Source: Cerasicoccus frondis
GTDB lineage: Bacteria; Verrucomicrobiota; Verrucomicrobiia; Opitutales; Cerasicoccaceae
NCBI GenBank assembly: GCA_031296915.1
Contig: JAVDPC010000001.1
Span: 124,001-188,000 of the forward strand
DNA length: 64,000 nt
Direction of reading: 5' to 3'
A model generated the notes under the pieces. The model worked only from the letters and a program-made list of their open reading frames with translations. It ran no database searches and was not told where the DNA came from. The position numbers were made by a program, and so were the translations under genes. Shown piece by piece: positions 18,738 through 26,600 of this stretch (position 1 is the first letter of the stretch; the number at the start of each line of letters is the position of its first letter).

Positions 18738-18815
18738 AATAGCCGCGAAGAAGCACAAAACACACAAAACTTTCCACCTTCAATTTTGAGTTTTTTGCGC
18801 CTTTTCGCGGCCATC
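18738..18815. repeat. Intergenic inverted repeat of the GCCGCGAA family
   Basis: Left arm 18738-18764 (starting ATAGCCGCGAAGAAGCAC) and right arm 18789-18815 (ending CCTTTTCGCGGCCAT) are imperfect reverse complements, about 20 of 27 positions. The 24-bp centre is AT-rich. It lies directly after the stop of the XRE-cupin gene and would form a hairpin in the transcript. Confidence 0.65.
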
Positions 18816-18817
18816 AC

Positions 18818-18859
18818 CTCCCCACCTCAACACTTCAAAACCTCCACACCTTACCGACA
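18818..18859 (+). repeat. Degenerate pyrimidine/A-rich spacer repeat (family 1)
   Basis: The leader of the GH88 gene is made of CACCTC/CAACACTTC/CACACC-like words with almost no G, so no Shine-Dalgarno site is possible. The same word set recurs before the next gene at 20284-20322. Confidence 0.55.
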
Positions 18860-20233
18860 ATGATCGACCTAAACTCCGCTCCCGAACTGAAGTCCCTCGA
18901 GCCGCAGCTCAACCAATTCTTCGACTTGGCCAAGACCAAGATCGCCGCCATCGACGCCGAATACGACGACGCCAAAGGCTCGCCCGTTTTCACCGTTGAG
19001 GGCAAATACACCACCCGCGGCTGGACCGAGTGGACCGAAGGTTTCCGCTACGGCATTTCCGTGCTCCACTTTGACGCCACCGGCGACGAAGAAAGCCTCA
19101 AGTCTGGCCGCGACCGCACCGTCGCCAAGATGGCCAACCACGTGAGCCACATCGGCGTTCACGACCACGGCTTTAACAACCTCTCGACCTACGGCAACCT
19201 GCGCCGCCTCATGCTCGAAGGCCGCATCCCGGAGAACGAGTGGGAAAAGAATTTTTATGAGCTCGCGATCAAGGTCTCCGGCGCCGTCCAGGCTGCCCGC
19301 TGGACCGAGCGCCAAGGCGGCGGCTTCATTCACTCTTTCAACGGACCGCACTCGCTGTTTGTCGATACGATCCGCAGCTGCCGCATTTTAATGGTGGCGC
19401 ACCGCCTTGGCCACGTCCTCATGGGCGAAGGCGACAAGGCGATTTCCCTCCTCGACCGCGCGCTGCAGCACATCGACTCCACCGCGAAGTATTCGGTGTT
19501 CTACGGTGAAGGCCGCGACAGCTACGACGAGCGCGGACGCACCACGCACGAAGCCGTGTTCAACACCAAGGATGGCGCCTACCGCTGCCCGAACAGCCAG
19601 CAGGGCTACACCGGGTTCTCCACCTGGACCCGTGGTCAGGCCTGGGCCATCGTCGGCTTCGCCGAAGAGCTGGAGCTGCTGGCCGAACTTTCCGATGCAG
19701 AGCTGGAGCCCTTCGGCGGCCGCGCGCAGATCGAAGCCATGATGCTCAAGGGCGCCACCGCCACGGCCGACCACTGCATCGAAAATTCACCCGTCTGCGG
19801 CATCCCTTACTGGGACACCGGCGCGCCAAAGCTCCACCTGCTCGGCGACTACATGGACCGCCCAGCCGATCCTTACAACGCCTACGAGCCCGTCGACAGC
19901 TCCGCCGCCGCAATCAGCGCGCAAGGCATGTTCCGCCTCGGCAAATACTTCGAAGCCAAGGGCGACACCGCCGCTGCCGAGAAATACACGAAGGCCGGCA
20001 TCAAGATGGCGTCCAGCCTCTTCAGCGAGCCGTATCTCTCCACCGACCCGAAGCACCACGGCCTCCTGCTGCACTCCATTTACCACGAGCCCAACGGTTG
20101 GGACCACAAGCCCGAAGCCGGCAAGGCGGCCTACGGCGAGTCCTCCATGTGGGGCGACTACCACGCGATGGAGCTGGCGGTTTACCTGCAGCGCCTCATC
20201 AACGACAAGCCGTATTACACGTTCTTCGCTTAA
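18860..20233 (+). CDS. GH88 unsaturated glucuronyl hydrolase
   Basis: A 457-residue glycoside hydrolase of family 88. These enzymes hydrate the 4,5-double bond of delta-4,5-uronate at the non-reducing end of oligosaccharides released by polysaccharide lyases, freeing the unsaturated uronate. Hallmarks are the HDHGF motif with putative catalytic Asp102, SLFVDTIRSC (second conserved Asp ~169), FSTWTRGQAWAIVGF, VDSSAAAIS and GESSMWGDYHAMEL. Longer than the usual ~370-400 residues. No signal peptide is seen, so it probably acts on imported oligosaccharides. First gene of a run with two isomerases, a dehydrogenase, an SDR and KDPG aldolase. Substrate origin (ulvan, glycosaminoglycan, pectin or similar) cannot be read from sequence, but a sulfatase nearby favours a sulfated polymer. 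Confidence 0.9.
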   Translation: MIDLNSAPELKSLEPQLNQFFDLAKTKIAAIDAEYDDAKGSPVFTVEGKYTTRGWTEWTEGFRYGISVLHFDATGDEESLKSGRDRTVAKMANHVSHIGVHDHGFNNLSTYGNLRRLMLEGRIPENEWEKNFYELAIKVSGAVQAARWTERQGGGFIHSFNGPHSLFVDTIRSCRILMVAHRLGHVLMGEGDKAISLLDRALQHIDSTAKYSVFYGEGRDSYDERGRTTHEAVFNTKDGAYRCPNSQQGYTGFSTWTRGQAWAIVGFAEELELLAELSDAELEPFGGRAQIEAMMLKGATATADHCIENSPVCGIPYWDTGAPKLHLLGDYMDRPADPYNAYEPVDSSAAAISAQGMFRLGKYFEAKGDTAAAEKYTKAGIKMASSLFSEPYLSTDPKHHGLLLHSIYHEPNGWDHKPEAGKAAYGESSMWGDYHAMELAVYLQRLINDKPYYTFFA

Positions 20234-20235
20234 GA

Positions 20236-20326
20236 AAGTGTAGACGTGCTGAGGTGTTGGGGTGTGGAAGTTGATTCCACTATTAACTTCAACACCTCCA
20301 CACCTCCCAACTTCAACACCGCAGTC
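20236..20326 (+). repeat. Inverted spacer repeat (family 1, GAGGTGTTGG/CCAACACCTC-like)
   Basis: The left part (CTGAGGTGTTGGGGTGTGG, 20249-20267) is roughly reverse-complementary to the right part (CAACACCTCCACACCTCCC, 20291-20309), with AT-rich sequence between, so the transcript can fold. The right arm repeats the words seen at 18818-18859. It forms the leader of the next gene and offers no Shine-Dalgarno site. Confidence 0.65.
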
Positions 20327-21088
20327 ATGCTTAAAACCGGCCTCACCTCCATCACCTTCCGCCCGCTACCCGTCGATGAAATCATTGCACTCGTCAAGGA
20401 GTGCGGCATCGACGGCATTGAGTGGGGGGGCGACGTCCACGCCAAGCCCGGCGAACTTTGCGTTGCAAAGGAAATCAAGGCTAAGTGCGATGCCGCTGGC
20501 ATCGACTGCCCGTCCTTCGGCTCGTATTACCGCTGCGACATCGAGGCCGGGTTGTTCGATGACGACCTTGCCACCGCGCAAGCCCTGGGGGCCACGGTGG
20601 TCCGCGTTTGGGCTGGCCGCAAGGGGTCCGATGTCGCCGATGACGCCTACCGCGCCGAGGTCATTGAGTCCCTGCGCAAGGCGGTGGATATGGCCACGGT
20701 TGCGGGTGTCACCGTTGCACTGGAATACCATGGCAACACGCTAACCGACACGCAGGCGTCCGCGCATCAGCTGCTCAAGGAAGTTGATCGCGACGAGCTA
20801 AAGCTCTATTGGCAGCCGCGTTCCGGTGGCACGCTGGAAGACGACCTCGTCCAACTCAAGGCCGCCCTCCCCGTCATGGCGCACGTGCATTGCTTCCACT
20901 GGGGGCCCGGCGGCTGGAACGACAAGCGTCCACTGGCCGACGGCATCGCGCCGTGGACCGAATATCTGAAGCTCATCCAACAAGCCGACGGCGACCGCTA
21001 CGTCATCACAGAATTCGTCGCCGGTGACACGCCTGACCAATACCGCGCCGACGCCAAAGTCCTCAAGCAGCTCATCGCCGACGCTTAA
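20327..21088 (+). CDS. Sugar phosphate isomerase/epimerase-type TIM-barrel protein (first copy)
   Basis: A 253-residue member of the xylose isomerase-like/AP endonuclease 2 TIM-barrel family. Visible elements are FRPLPVDEIIALVKECGIDG, IEWGGDVHA, VALEYHGNTLTD and a C-terminal YVITEFVAGD strand; metal-ligand Glu/His residues sit at the strand ends (E-Y-H-G-N, H-C-F-H-W, T-E-F). Such enzymes isomerise or epimerise keto-sugars, or act on 3-keto intermediates together with Gfo/Idh dehydrogenases. ATG 20327 is chosen because upstream frame sequence is repeat DNA. Paralogue-like partner of the next gene but not a recent duplicate. Confidence 0.8.
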   Translation: MLKTGLTSITFRPLPVDEIIALVKECGIDGIEWGGDVHAKPGELCVAKEIKAKCDAAGIDCPSFGSYYRCDIEAGLFDDDLATAQALGATVVRVWAGRKGSDVADDAYRAEVIESLRKAVDMATVAGVTVALEYHGNTLTDTQASAHQLLKEVDRDELKLYWQPRSGGTLEDDLVQLKAALPVMAHVHCFHWGPGGWNDKRPLADGIAPWTEYLKLIQQADGDRYVITEFVAGDTPDQYRADAKVLKQLIADA

Positions 21089-21129
21089 CTACCAACTCGC
21101 GAACTCGTAACTCACAACTCGCAACTTGC
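21089..21129 (+). repeat. Degenerate tandem spacer (family 2, AACTCGC words)
   Basis: The whole 41-bp gap between the two isomerase genes consists of variants of AACTCGC/AACTCGT/AACTCAC/AACTTGC in tandem. It is unrelated in sequence to the other spacers of this operon but similar in style. Confidence 0.6.
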
Positions 21130-21942
21130 ATGGAAAACCTCGACCGACTCGCCATTCACACGATGACCACCAAGCCCTGGGACCTCCCCACAGCTTGCGC
21201 CAAATATTCCGCCGTCGGCGTGCCCGGCGTTGGGCTCTGGCGTCAGTGGCTCGAAGGCCGTCCACTGGCCGAATCCAAGAAGATGCTCGACGACCACGGC
21301 CTCAAGGCGGTGTCCCTCGTCCGCAGCGGCTTTTACCCGTATCTCAACGAAGCCGAAAAGCAGGCCGCGTTCGATGACAATATCAAGGCGCTCGACGAAG
21401 CCGCTGCCGTTGGCGCACCGCAAGTTGTTTTAGTCTGTGGCGCCAAGCCCGAACTTTGCATCACAGAGTCACGCAAGCAAATCACCGATGGCATCGCCTC
21501 ACTGATCGACCACGCTAGCAAGGTCGGCGTAAAGCTTTCCATCGAGCCCCTGCACCCGATGTATGCCGACTGCCGCAGCGCCGTGAACACCATCGGCCAG
21601 TGCAACGACATGATCGACCAACTAGGCGACGAGTGGGTCGGCATCGCCGCCGACGTTTACCACATCTGGTGGGACCCGCAGCTGGAGCAGGAAATCAAGC
21701 GCGCGGGCAAGCGTATCATCGGTTTCCATGTTTGCGATTGGATGACCCCCACCGCCGACATGCTCAACGACCGCGGCCTCATGGGCGAAGGCTGCATCGA
21801 CAACCGCGGCATCCGCGAACTCGTCGACGCGACTGGCTTCGACGGCCCGATCGAAGTCGAAGTTTTCTCCACTCGCCACTGGGCAACTGACCAGGACGAG
21901 TATCTCGAAAAAATCATCACCGCTTACAAAACCCACGTCTAA
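21130..21942 (+). CDS. Sugar phosphate isomerase/epimerase-type TIM-barrel protein (second copy)
   Basis: A 270-residue TIM-barrel protein of the same superfamily as the preceding gene. It contains GVGLWRQWLEG, KAVSLVRSGFYPY, LSIEPLHPMYAD (metal Glu), IAADVYHIWWDP (metal Asp/His), IGFHVCDWM and GPIEVEVFS (final metal Glu). The complete set of strand-end acidic and His residues suggests an active divalent-metal enzyme. Together with the Gfo/Idh gene that follows it resembles the oxidoreductase-isomerase pairs used for unusual hexoses and uronates in PVC bacteria. Precise substrate unknown. Confidence 0.8.
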   Translation: MENLDRLAIHTMTTKPWDLPTACAKYSAVGVPGVGLWRQWLEGRPLAESKKMLDDHGLKAVSLVRSGFYPYLNEAEKQAAFDDNIKALDEAAAVGAPQVVLVCGAKPELCITESRKQITDGIASLIDHASKVGVKLSIEPLHPMYADCRSAVNTIGQCNDMIDQLGDEWVGIAADVYHIWWDPQLEQEIKRAGKRIIGFHVCDWMTPTADMLNDRGLMGEGCIDNRGIRELVDATGFDGPIEVEVFSTRHWATDQDEYLEKIITAYKTHV

Positions 21943-21981
21943 ACCTTCCAACTTCCCAACCTCCAAACCTTCCAACTTATT
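21943..21981 (+). repeat. Degenerate tandem spacer (family 3, CCTTCCAACTT words)
   Basis: The 39-bp gap is made of CCTTCCAAC, TTCCCAACC, TCCAAACC and TTCCAACTT, i.e. a degenerate 7-9-bp tandem without any G. It resembles the other operon spacers in composition, not in sequence. Confidence 0.6.
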
Positions 21982-23133
21982 ATGAAAACTCACCACATCG
22001 GCATCATCATGAACGGCGTCACGGGACGCATGGGCACCAATCAGCATCTGCTTCGTTCCATCGACGCGATCATCAAGCAAGGCGGCGTTAAGGTCTCCCC
22101 GACCGAAGTCATCATGCCCGATCCGATCCTCGTCGGCCGTAACGAAACCAAGCTCAAGGCGCTCATCGAGAAGACCTCGGTCACCAAGTACACGACCGAC
22201 TTGGACAGCGTAATGAACGATCCGGCTTACCCGATTTACTTCGATGCACAAAGCACGCTGCGCCGCTTCGACGCCGTCAAGCAAGCCGCTGCCGCAGGCA
22301 AGCACGTTTACTGCGAAAAGCCGACCGCCATCACCACCGAGGACGCGCACAAGCTTTACGAAATTTGCCGCGACGCTGGCGTAAAGAATGGCGTGGTTCA
22401 AGACAAGCTCTGGCTGCCCGGCCTCGTGAAGGCCAAGCGCCTCATGGAAAACGGATTCTTCGGCGACATCATGTCTGTCCGTGGCGAGTTCGGTTACTGG
22501 GTCTTTGAAGGCCACACGGTGCCGCCGCAGCGCCCCTCCTGGAACTACCGCAAAGAAGACGGCGGCGGCATGATCATCGACATGCTCTGCCACTGGCGCT
22601 ACGTGATCGACAACCTCTTTGGCCCGGTCAAGGCCGTGTCCTGCCTCGCCGCAACCCACATTCCCGAGCGTATCGACGAAGAAGGCAAGCCCTACAAGTG
22701 CACCGCTGACGACTCCGCCTACTCGACCTTCGAACTGGAAAACGGCGTCGTCTGCCACTTCAACTCTTCCTGGAATGTCCGCGTCCGCCGCGACGACCTG
22801 CTGACCATGCAGATCGACGGCACCAAGGGCAGCGCCATCGTCGGCCTGCGCGACGTGTGGACCCAGCACTATGGCAACACGCCCCGCCCGGTCTGGAATC
22901 CCGACATCGAAAACCCGATCAACTTCTTTGACGGCTGGCAGAAGGTTCCAGAACAGGAAACCTACGACAACGCTTTCAAGATTCAGTGGGAAATGTTCCT
23001 TCGCCACGTCGTGCTCGACGAGCCGTTCCGCTGGAACCTGCTCGAAGGCGCCAAGGGCGTACAGCTCGCCGAGTACGGCCTCAAGAGCTCGGAAGAGCGC
23101 AAGTGGCTGGAGCTGCCGGAACTGAAGGCCTAA
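21982..23133 (+). CDS. Gfo/Idh/MocA family NAD(P)-dependent oxidoreductase
   Basis: A 383-residue dehydrogenase. The N-terminal Rossmann fold has [16 protein letters not shown] as dinucleotide loop, an atypical G-V-T-G-R-M-G form that recurs in one Gfo/Idh subgroup. HVYCEKPTA carries the conserved Glu-Lys-Pro of the family. The C-terminal substrate-binding domain includes [18 protein letters not shown] with the catalytic His. It probably oxidises a hydroxyl of a sugar or uronate with NAD(P)+, paired with the TIM-barrel isomerases upstream. Confidence 0.88.
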   Translation: MKTHHIGIIMNGVTGRMGTNQHLLRSIDAIIKQGGVKVSPTEVIMPDPILVGRNETKLKALIEKTSVTKYTTDLDSVMNDPAYPIYFDAQSTLRRFDAVKQAAAAGKHVYCEKPTAITTEDAHKLYEICRDAGVKNGVVQDKLWLPGLVKAKRLMENGFFGDIMSVRGEFGYWVFEGHTVPPQRPSWNYRKEDGGGMIIDMLCHWRYVIDNLFGPVKAVSCLAATHIPERIDEEGKPYKCTADDSAYSTFELENGVVCHFNSSWNVRVRRDDLLTMQIDGTKGSAIVGLRDVWTQHYGNTPRPVWNPDIENPINFFDGWQKVPEQETYDNAFKIQWEMFLRHVVLDEPFRWNLLEGAKGVQLAEYGLKSSEERKWLELPELKA

Positions 23134-23139
23134 ATTAGC

Positions 23140-23187
23140 TTCGCATTTTTCATTGGTCATTAGTCATTTTTCATTTCCAATTGAAGA
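23140..23187. repeat. Left copy of TCATTTTTCATT-type inverted repeat
   Basis: TTTTTCATTGGTCATTAGTC followed by ATTTTTCATTTCCAATT is approximately the reverse complement of the sequence at 23546-23588 (AAAAATGACAAATGACC...). The pair brackets the four-helix-bundle gene. Confidence 0.7.
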
Positions 23188-23562
23188 ATGGCTAAGGACC
23201 AGAAACTTGCGGATCAAATCGAGGAACGACTAATTGACTTTGCGGTGCGTATTATTCGCCTGACCAAGGCGCTACCAAGAGATGAAGTCGGAATACACAT
23301 TGCAAAACAATTGATGCGCTCAGGCACTTCTCCAGCGCCAAATTATGCAGAAGCTAGGGGCGCTGAAAGTCGGGCAGATTTCATTCACAAGCTGGGCATC
23401 GTTCAAAAAGAGCTTAATGAATCCAAGGTGTGGCTTAGAATAATCGAACGAGCTGAACTACTTTCCGCAGATCGACTACAACCAATAACTACCGAAGCGC
23501 ACGAGCTTTCCCGTATCATCCAAGCCTCGATAAAAACCCTGCGTTCGAAAAATGACAAATGA
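23188..23562 (+). CDS. Four-helix-bundle (S23-type) protein in a repeat-bounded cassette
   Basis: A 124-residue, almost wholly helical protein of the S23/four-helix-bundle family. These are short ORFs first known from 23S rRNA intervening sequences and now often found alone between genes. Features are a first helix with LIDFAVRIIRLTKALP, the typical GIHIAKQLMRSGTSPAPNYAEA turn region (parts) and a KLGIVQKELNESKVWLRII helix. It is AT-richer than its neighbours and interrupts the uronate operon. Inverted repeats flank it and the right repeat supplies its last codons and stop. Function unknown; likely a small selfish or domesticated cassette rather than part of the pathway. Confidence 0.8.
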   Translation: MAKDQKLADQIEERLIDFAVRIIRLTKALPRDEVGIHIAKQLMRSGTSPAPNYAEARGAESRADFIHKLGIVQKELNESKVWLRIIERAELLSADRLQPITTEAHELSRIIQASIKTLRSKNDK

Positions 23563-23588
23563 CCAATTTCAAATGAGTAATGAAAAAT
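23546..23588. repeat. Right copy of inverted repeat; supplies stop and start codons
   Basis: Contains AATGACAAATGACCAATTTC, the complement-type partner of 23140-23187. It encodes the final residues of the four-helix-bundle protein and, in another frame, the two alternative starts (23552 and 23573) of the SDR gene. Confidence 0.7.
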
Positions 23589-24361
23589 CTTCAAAACCCG
23601 TCGCACTGGTGACCGGTGGTTCGCGTGGCATTGGCTTCGGCTGTGCCGCCAAGCTGGCGGAATTGGGATTCAATGTCGCCATCAACGGGATGCGCGACGA
23701 ATCCGCTGTTTCGGAGCCAATCGAAAAGCTCAAGGCGCTCGGCGCTGAGGTGCTTTATTGCCAGGGTGACATCGGTTCCGCCGATGCCCGCGCTGCGATG
23801 CTTGGCAAGATCAAGGAACGCTTCGGCAAGCTCAACGTCCTCGTGAACAACGCAGGCGTCGCGCCCAAGGAACGTAAGGACATCCTGGAAGCCACCGAGG
23901 AAAGCTTCGACTACGTCGTTGGCACCAACGTCAAGGGGCCTTACTTTCTATCGCAAAGTGCGGCCAATTGGATGATCGAGCAAAAGGCCGCCAACGCGGA
24001 CGAGTTCTTCACGATCATCAACGTCGGCTCGATCTCGGCAACCGTCGTATCGACCAACCGCGGCGAATACTGCGTCTCCAAGGCTGGCATCGCCATGATG
24101 TCCCAGTTGTTTGCCGCGCGCCTCGGCGAGTATGACATCCCGGTTTACGAAATTCGCCCGGGCGTCATCAAGACAGACATGACCAGCGGCGTCACCGACA
24201 AGTATGACAAGTTGATCGGCGATGGCCTTTGCGTGACCAAGCGTTGGGGCTTCCCGGAAGACATCGGCAAGGCTGTGGGTTCGCTCGCCAAGGGCGACTT
24301 CCCCTACTCGACCGGTCAGGTAATCATGATTGACGGCGCCTTGACGATGCCACGTCTTTAA
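23573..24361 (+). CDS. Short-chain dehydrogenase/reductase (FabG-like)
   Basis: A 262-residue classical SDR (269 if the ATG at 23552 is used). Cofactor motif TGGSRGIGFG is near the N-terminus and NNAG is present. Catalytic residues are Ser in NVGSISA and Tyr-x-x-x-Lys in YCVSKAG; the C-terminus is GQVIMIDGALTMP. Usually annotated 3-oxoacyl-ACP reductase, but in this operon it more likely reduces a keto-uronate or keto-sugar (a DEH reductase or KduD-like role). The residues before KPVALVTGG are encoded by repeat DNA, so the native start was probably replaced when the cassette inserted; 23573 is chosen as the shorter option. Overlaps the preceding gene only if 23552 is used. Confidence 0.85.
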   Translation: MSNEKSSKPVALVTGGSRGIGFGCAAKLAELGFNVAINGMRDESAVSEPIEKLKALGAEVLYCQGDIGSADARAAMLGKIKERFGKLNVLVNNAGVAPKERKDILEATEESFDYVVGTNVKGPYFLSQSAANWMIEQKAANADEFFTIINVGSISATVVSTNRGEYCVSKAGIAMMSQLFAARLGEYDIPVYEIRPGVIKTDMTSGVTDKYDKLIGDGLCVTKRWGFPEDIGKAVGSLAKGDFPYSTGQVIMIDGALTMPRL

Positions 24362-24379
24362 TATGGAAAGATTAAAGCC

Positions 24380-25006
24380 ATGGTAAATCTAGAACAATTC
24401 CCTGTCATTCCGGTCATCGTCATCGATCATGCTGACGACGCCGAACCCCTTGCCGAAGCTCTGCTCAACGGCGGCCTGAACATTATCGAGGTCACCTTCC
24501 GCACTGCGGCGGCGGCAGACGCCATTGAGCGCATCGCGAACAAGTTTCCGGAAATGCTCGTTGGCGCCGGCACCGTCGTCACCCACGAGCAGGCCCAGCG
24601 TGCGATTAACGCGGGCAGCAAGTTCGGCCTCGCGCCGGGCACCGATCCGGAGACCATCGCCTACTTCAAGGGCAAGAACGTCCCGTTCATCCCCGGCATC
24701 ATGACGCCGTCGGACATTCAAGCAGCTTACAAGGCTGGATGTGAGCGGCTGAAGTTCTTCCCGGCAGGCGCGGCTGGCGGCCCCAAGCTGCTCAAGGCGA
24801 TGTCGGCTCCCTACGGAAATCTCGGCATTAAATTCTGCCCAACAGGCGGCGTATCGCTCGACAACATGCTGGAGTATCTATCGATGAAGGAAGTCTTCGC
24901 CATCGGTGGCTCCTGGCTCGCGACCAAAGATCAAATCGCCAACAAGGATTGGTCCGGCATCACCCAACAAGTGAAGGAAGCGCTCGCCAAGGCGGCTGAA
25001 GCGTAG
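24380..25006 (+). CDS. eda: 2-dehydro-3-deoxy-phosphogluconate (KDPG/KHG) aldolase
   Basis: A 208-residue class I aldolase that splits KDPG into pyruvate and glyceraldehyde-3-phosphate, the last step of uronate breakdown. Signatures: GGLNIIEVTFRTAAA (catalytic Glu), VGAGTVVTHEQA, FIPGIMTPSDI and CERLKFFPAGAAGG containing the Schiff-base Lys, then FCPTGGVS. Length matches family. It ends the uronate operon, 18 bp after the SDR stop and followed by a strong terminator. No KDG kinase or KduI gene is visible in the window, so the route upstream of KDPG must be completed elsewhere or by the unusual isomerases here. Confidence 0.95.
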   Translation: MVNLEQFPVIPVIVIDHADDAEPLAEALLNGGLNIIEVTFRTAAAADAIERIANKFPEMLVGAGTVVTHEQAQRAINAGSKFGLAPGTDPETIAYFKGKNVPFIPGIMTPSDIQAAYKAGCERLKFFPAGAAGGPKLLKAMSAPYGNLGIKFCPTGGVSLDNMLEYLSMKEVFAIGGSWLATKDQIANKDWSGITQQVKEALAKAAEA

Positions 25007-25028
25007 TCCAACTTTTCAGATAAACATC

Positions 25029-25062
25029 AAAGCGCCCGGGTCATTCACCCGGGCGCTTTGTT
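25029..25062 (+). terminator. Intrinsic terminator after eda
   Basis: A 13-bp perfect stem (AAAGCGCCCGGGT and ACCCGGGCGCTTT), loop CATTC, followed by GTTTCG. Also close to the convergent sulfatase stop at 25090, so it may serve both directions. Confidence 0.9.
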
Positions 25063-25089
25063 TCGCAAAGTTACTTTGCGGTAGAAAGC

Positions 25090-26598
25090 TTATGCGGTAG
25101 GCGTTGTATCTTGCACACCATGTTTGGCTGCTAAGCGATCTGCCGCCTCACTGCGGCCTGTTTCCCGTAGACGCTTTAGGTAAGTGACGGGGTCTGTCTT
25201 AGAATGCAGGGAACCACCCTCACTGAGCACGGTATCCATCGGGTCAACGTCGTAGCGGGACTTCTCCATCATCTCCTGCTTCCACTTGGCGATCATCGCC
25301 TTACCCTTCGCCGCAAGCTCCGGATTGGATTTCGCGAGATTGTTTTGCTCATGCGGATCGTTGGCCAAGTCGAACACCATCAGGTCCGGGTAGTCATGCC
25401 AGGAGTCATGGTAAGTCTCGATGCAGATGTAGTCATCCCAACGCGCCGCACGCTGACAGCACCAAGCTGCCTGCGAGGTAACCAAGTGCTCGCGGTGCGC
25501 CTTGTTCGGCTCGCTCAGGTTCTGCGCAAAACCTTGTCCGTCCCAAACGTCTGGCACTTCCATGCCGGAAAGCTCAAGCGACGTCGCGGCCATATCGAGC
25601 GAATACAAGAGGCGATCATCGGACTCGCCTGCACGGCTGTCCGTAACGCCCGGCCAGCGCACGATCATCGGAATGTTGCAGGTAAACTGGTCGGCGGTCT
25701 GGTGGTCGCCGTAGACGTTCAGCTCGCCGAGGTTTTCACCATGGTCAGCCGAGATGATGATGGCGGTATTTTCATACAAGCCCTGATCCTTCAGGGACTG
25801 GATAATTTGGCCCACATAGTAGTCGGCGTAAGCGACACCACAGTCGTAGCCATCGAACATGCGCTTAGCTTGCTCCATGCTAGAAATGGAAACCGGCTGA
25901 CGCTCCACAACCGAGGGAGTTACGTGTCTCTCCATCCATTTTGGAAGAGGGACAAACTCATTTACCTCTTGCGCTGAGTGTGGCCCTGGCTGCGTCCAAT
26001 GCAACTGACGCGTTTCCTCGGTATACCAGTCCGGTATGGGATCGTTTTCAAATGGGTTGCCAAAATCCAAAGGCGTGCGATACGGAGTGTGGGGGTCCCA
26101 AACGTTGAGCCACATGAAGAAAGGTTTCTCGTCTCCTCCCTTACGCTCCAACCAATCGGTTACTTGCGGTGCGATTGCATCCGCAGTTTCCTGACCATTG
26201 CCGCCAGTATTGTGGATTTCCATGAAACCGGCGTACCAGTGCCAGGCTCCATGGCGTTGCGCGAAGGGACTAAACGCCACGGTGTGGTAGCCCTTGTCTT
26301 GAAATTGTTTAGCCCAATTGGGGTCGGTCATGTTGCAACTAAAGCCACGCTGTTCGCCCCAAAGGAAAGGCTGCGAGGCAACGCCGCCATGGTTAATGAC
26401 TCCCGTATGAATACCAAATCGGCCCGTAGTCATCGCCGTGCGACTTGGTAGACAAGGCACATCTGGCGCGTAGCAGTTGGTGAAACGCAGTCCTTCGGCA
26501 GCCAAAGCGTCAATGTTGGGGCTGGTTTTACGGTGGTAACCATAGCAGCCGAGATGGTCAGGCCGCAGCGAGTCGATATCGATGTAGAGGATATTCAT
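25090..26598 (-). CDS. Type I sulfatase (formylglycine-dependent)
   Basis: A 502-residue family S1 sulfatase that removes sulfate esters or N-sulfate from saccharides. The N-terminus carries the metal Asp pair in YIDIDSLRPDHLGCYG. The activating signature is V-P-C-L-P-S-R-T, whose Cys49 would be converted to formylglycine, followed by TGRFG. The other metal-site sequence ISADHGENLGE is also present. No signal peptide is visible, suggesting cytoplasmic desulfation or a non-standard export route. A formylglycine-generating enzyme gene is not in the window. Transcribed after the IclR regulator (2 bp apart) and convergent with the uronate operon, supporting a shared sulfated uronate-containing substrate. 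Confidence 0.9.
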   Translation of the reverse strand: MNILYIDIDSLRPDHLGCYGYHRKTSPNIDALAAEGLRFTNCYAPDVPCLPSRTAMTTGRFGIHTGVINHGGVASQPFLWGEQRGFSCNMTDPNWAKQFQDKGYHTVAFSPFAQRHGAWHWYAGFMEIHNTGGNGQETADAIAPQVTDWLERKGGDEKPFFMWLNVWDPHTPYRTPLDFGNPFENDPIPDWYTEETRQLHWTQPGPHSAQEVNEFVPLPKWMERHVTPSVVERQPVSISSMEQAKRMFDGYDCGVAYADYYVGQIIQSLKDQGLYENTAIIISADHGENLGELNVYGDHQTADQFTCNIPMIVRWPGVTDSRAGESDDRLLYSLDMAATSLELSGMEVPDVWDGQGFAQNLSEPNKAHREHLVTSQAAWCCQRAARWDDYICIETYHDSWHDYPDLMVFDLANDPHEQNNLAKSNPELAAKGKAMIAKWKQEMMEKSRYDVDPMDTVLSEGGSLHSKTDPVTYLKRLRETGRSEAADRLAAKHGVQDTTPTA

Positions 26599-26600
26599 GC

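Noticed and set aside
21622..23160. 512-codon minus-strand frame
   Set aside because: Antisense to the isomerase and Gfo/Idh genes, which carry clear motifs; the frame exists because of codon bias.
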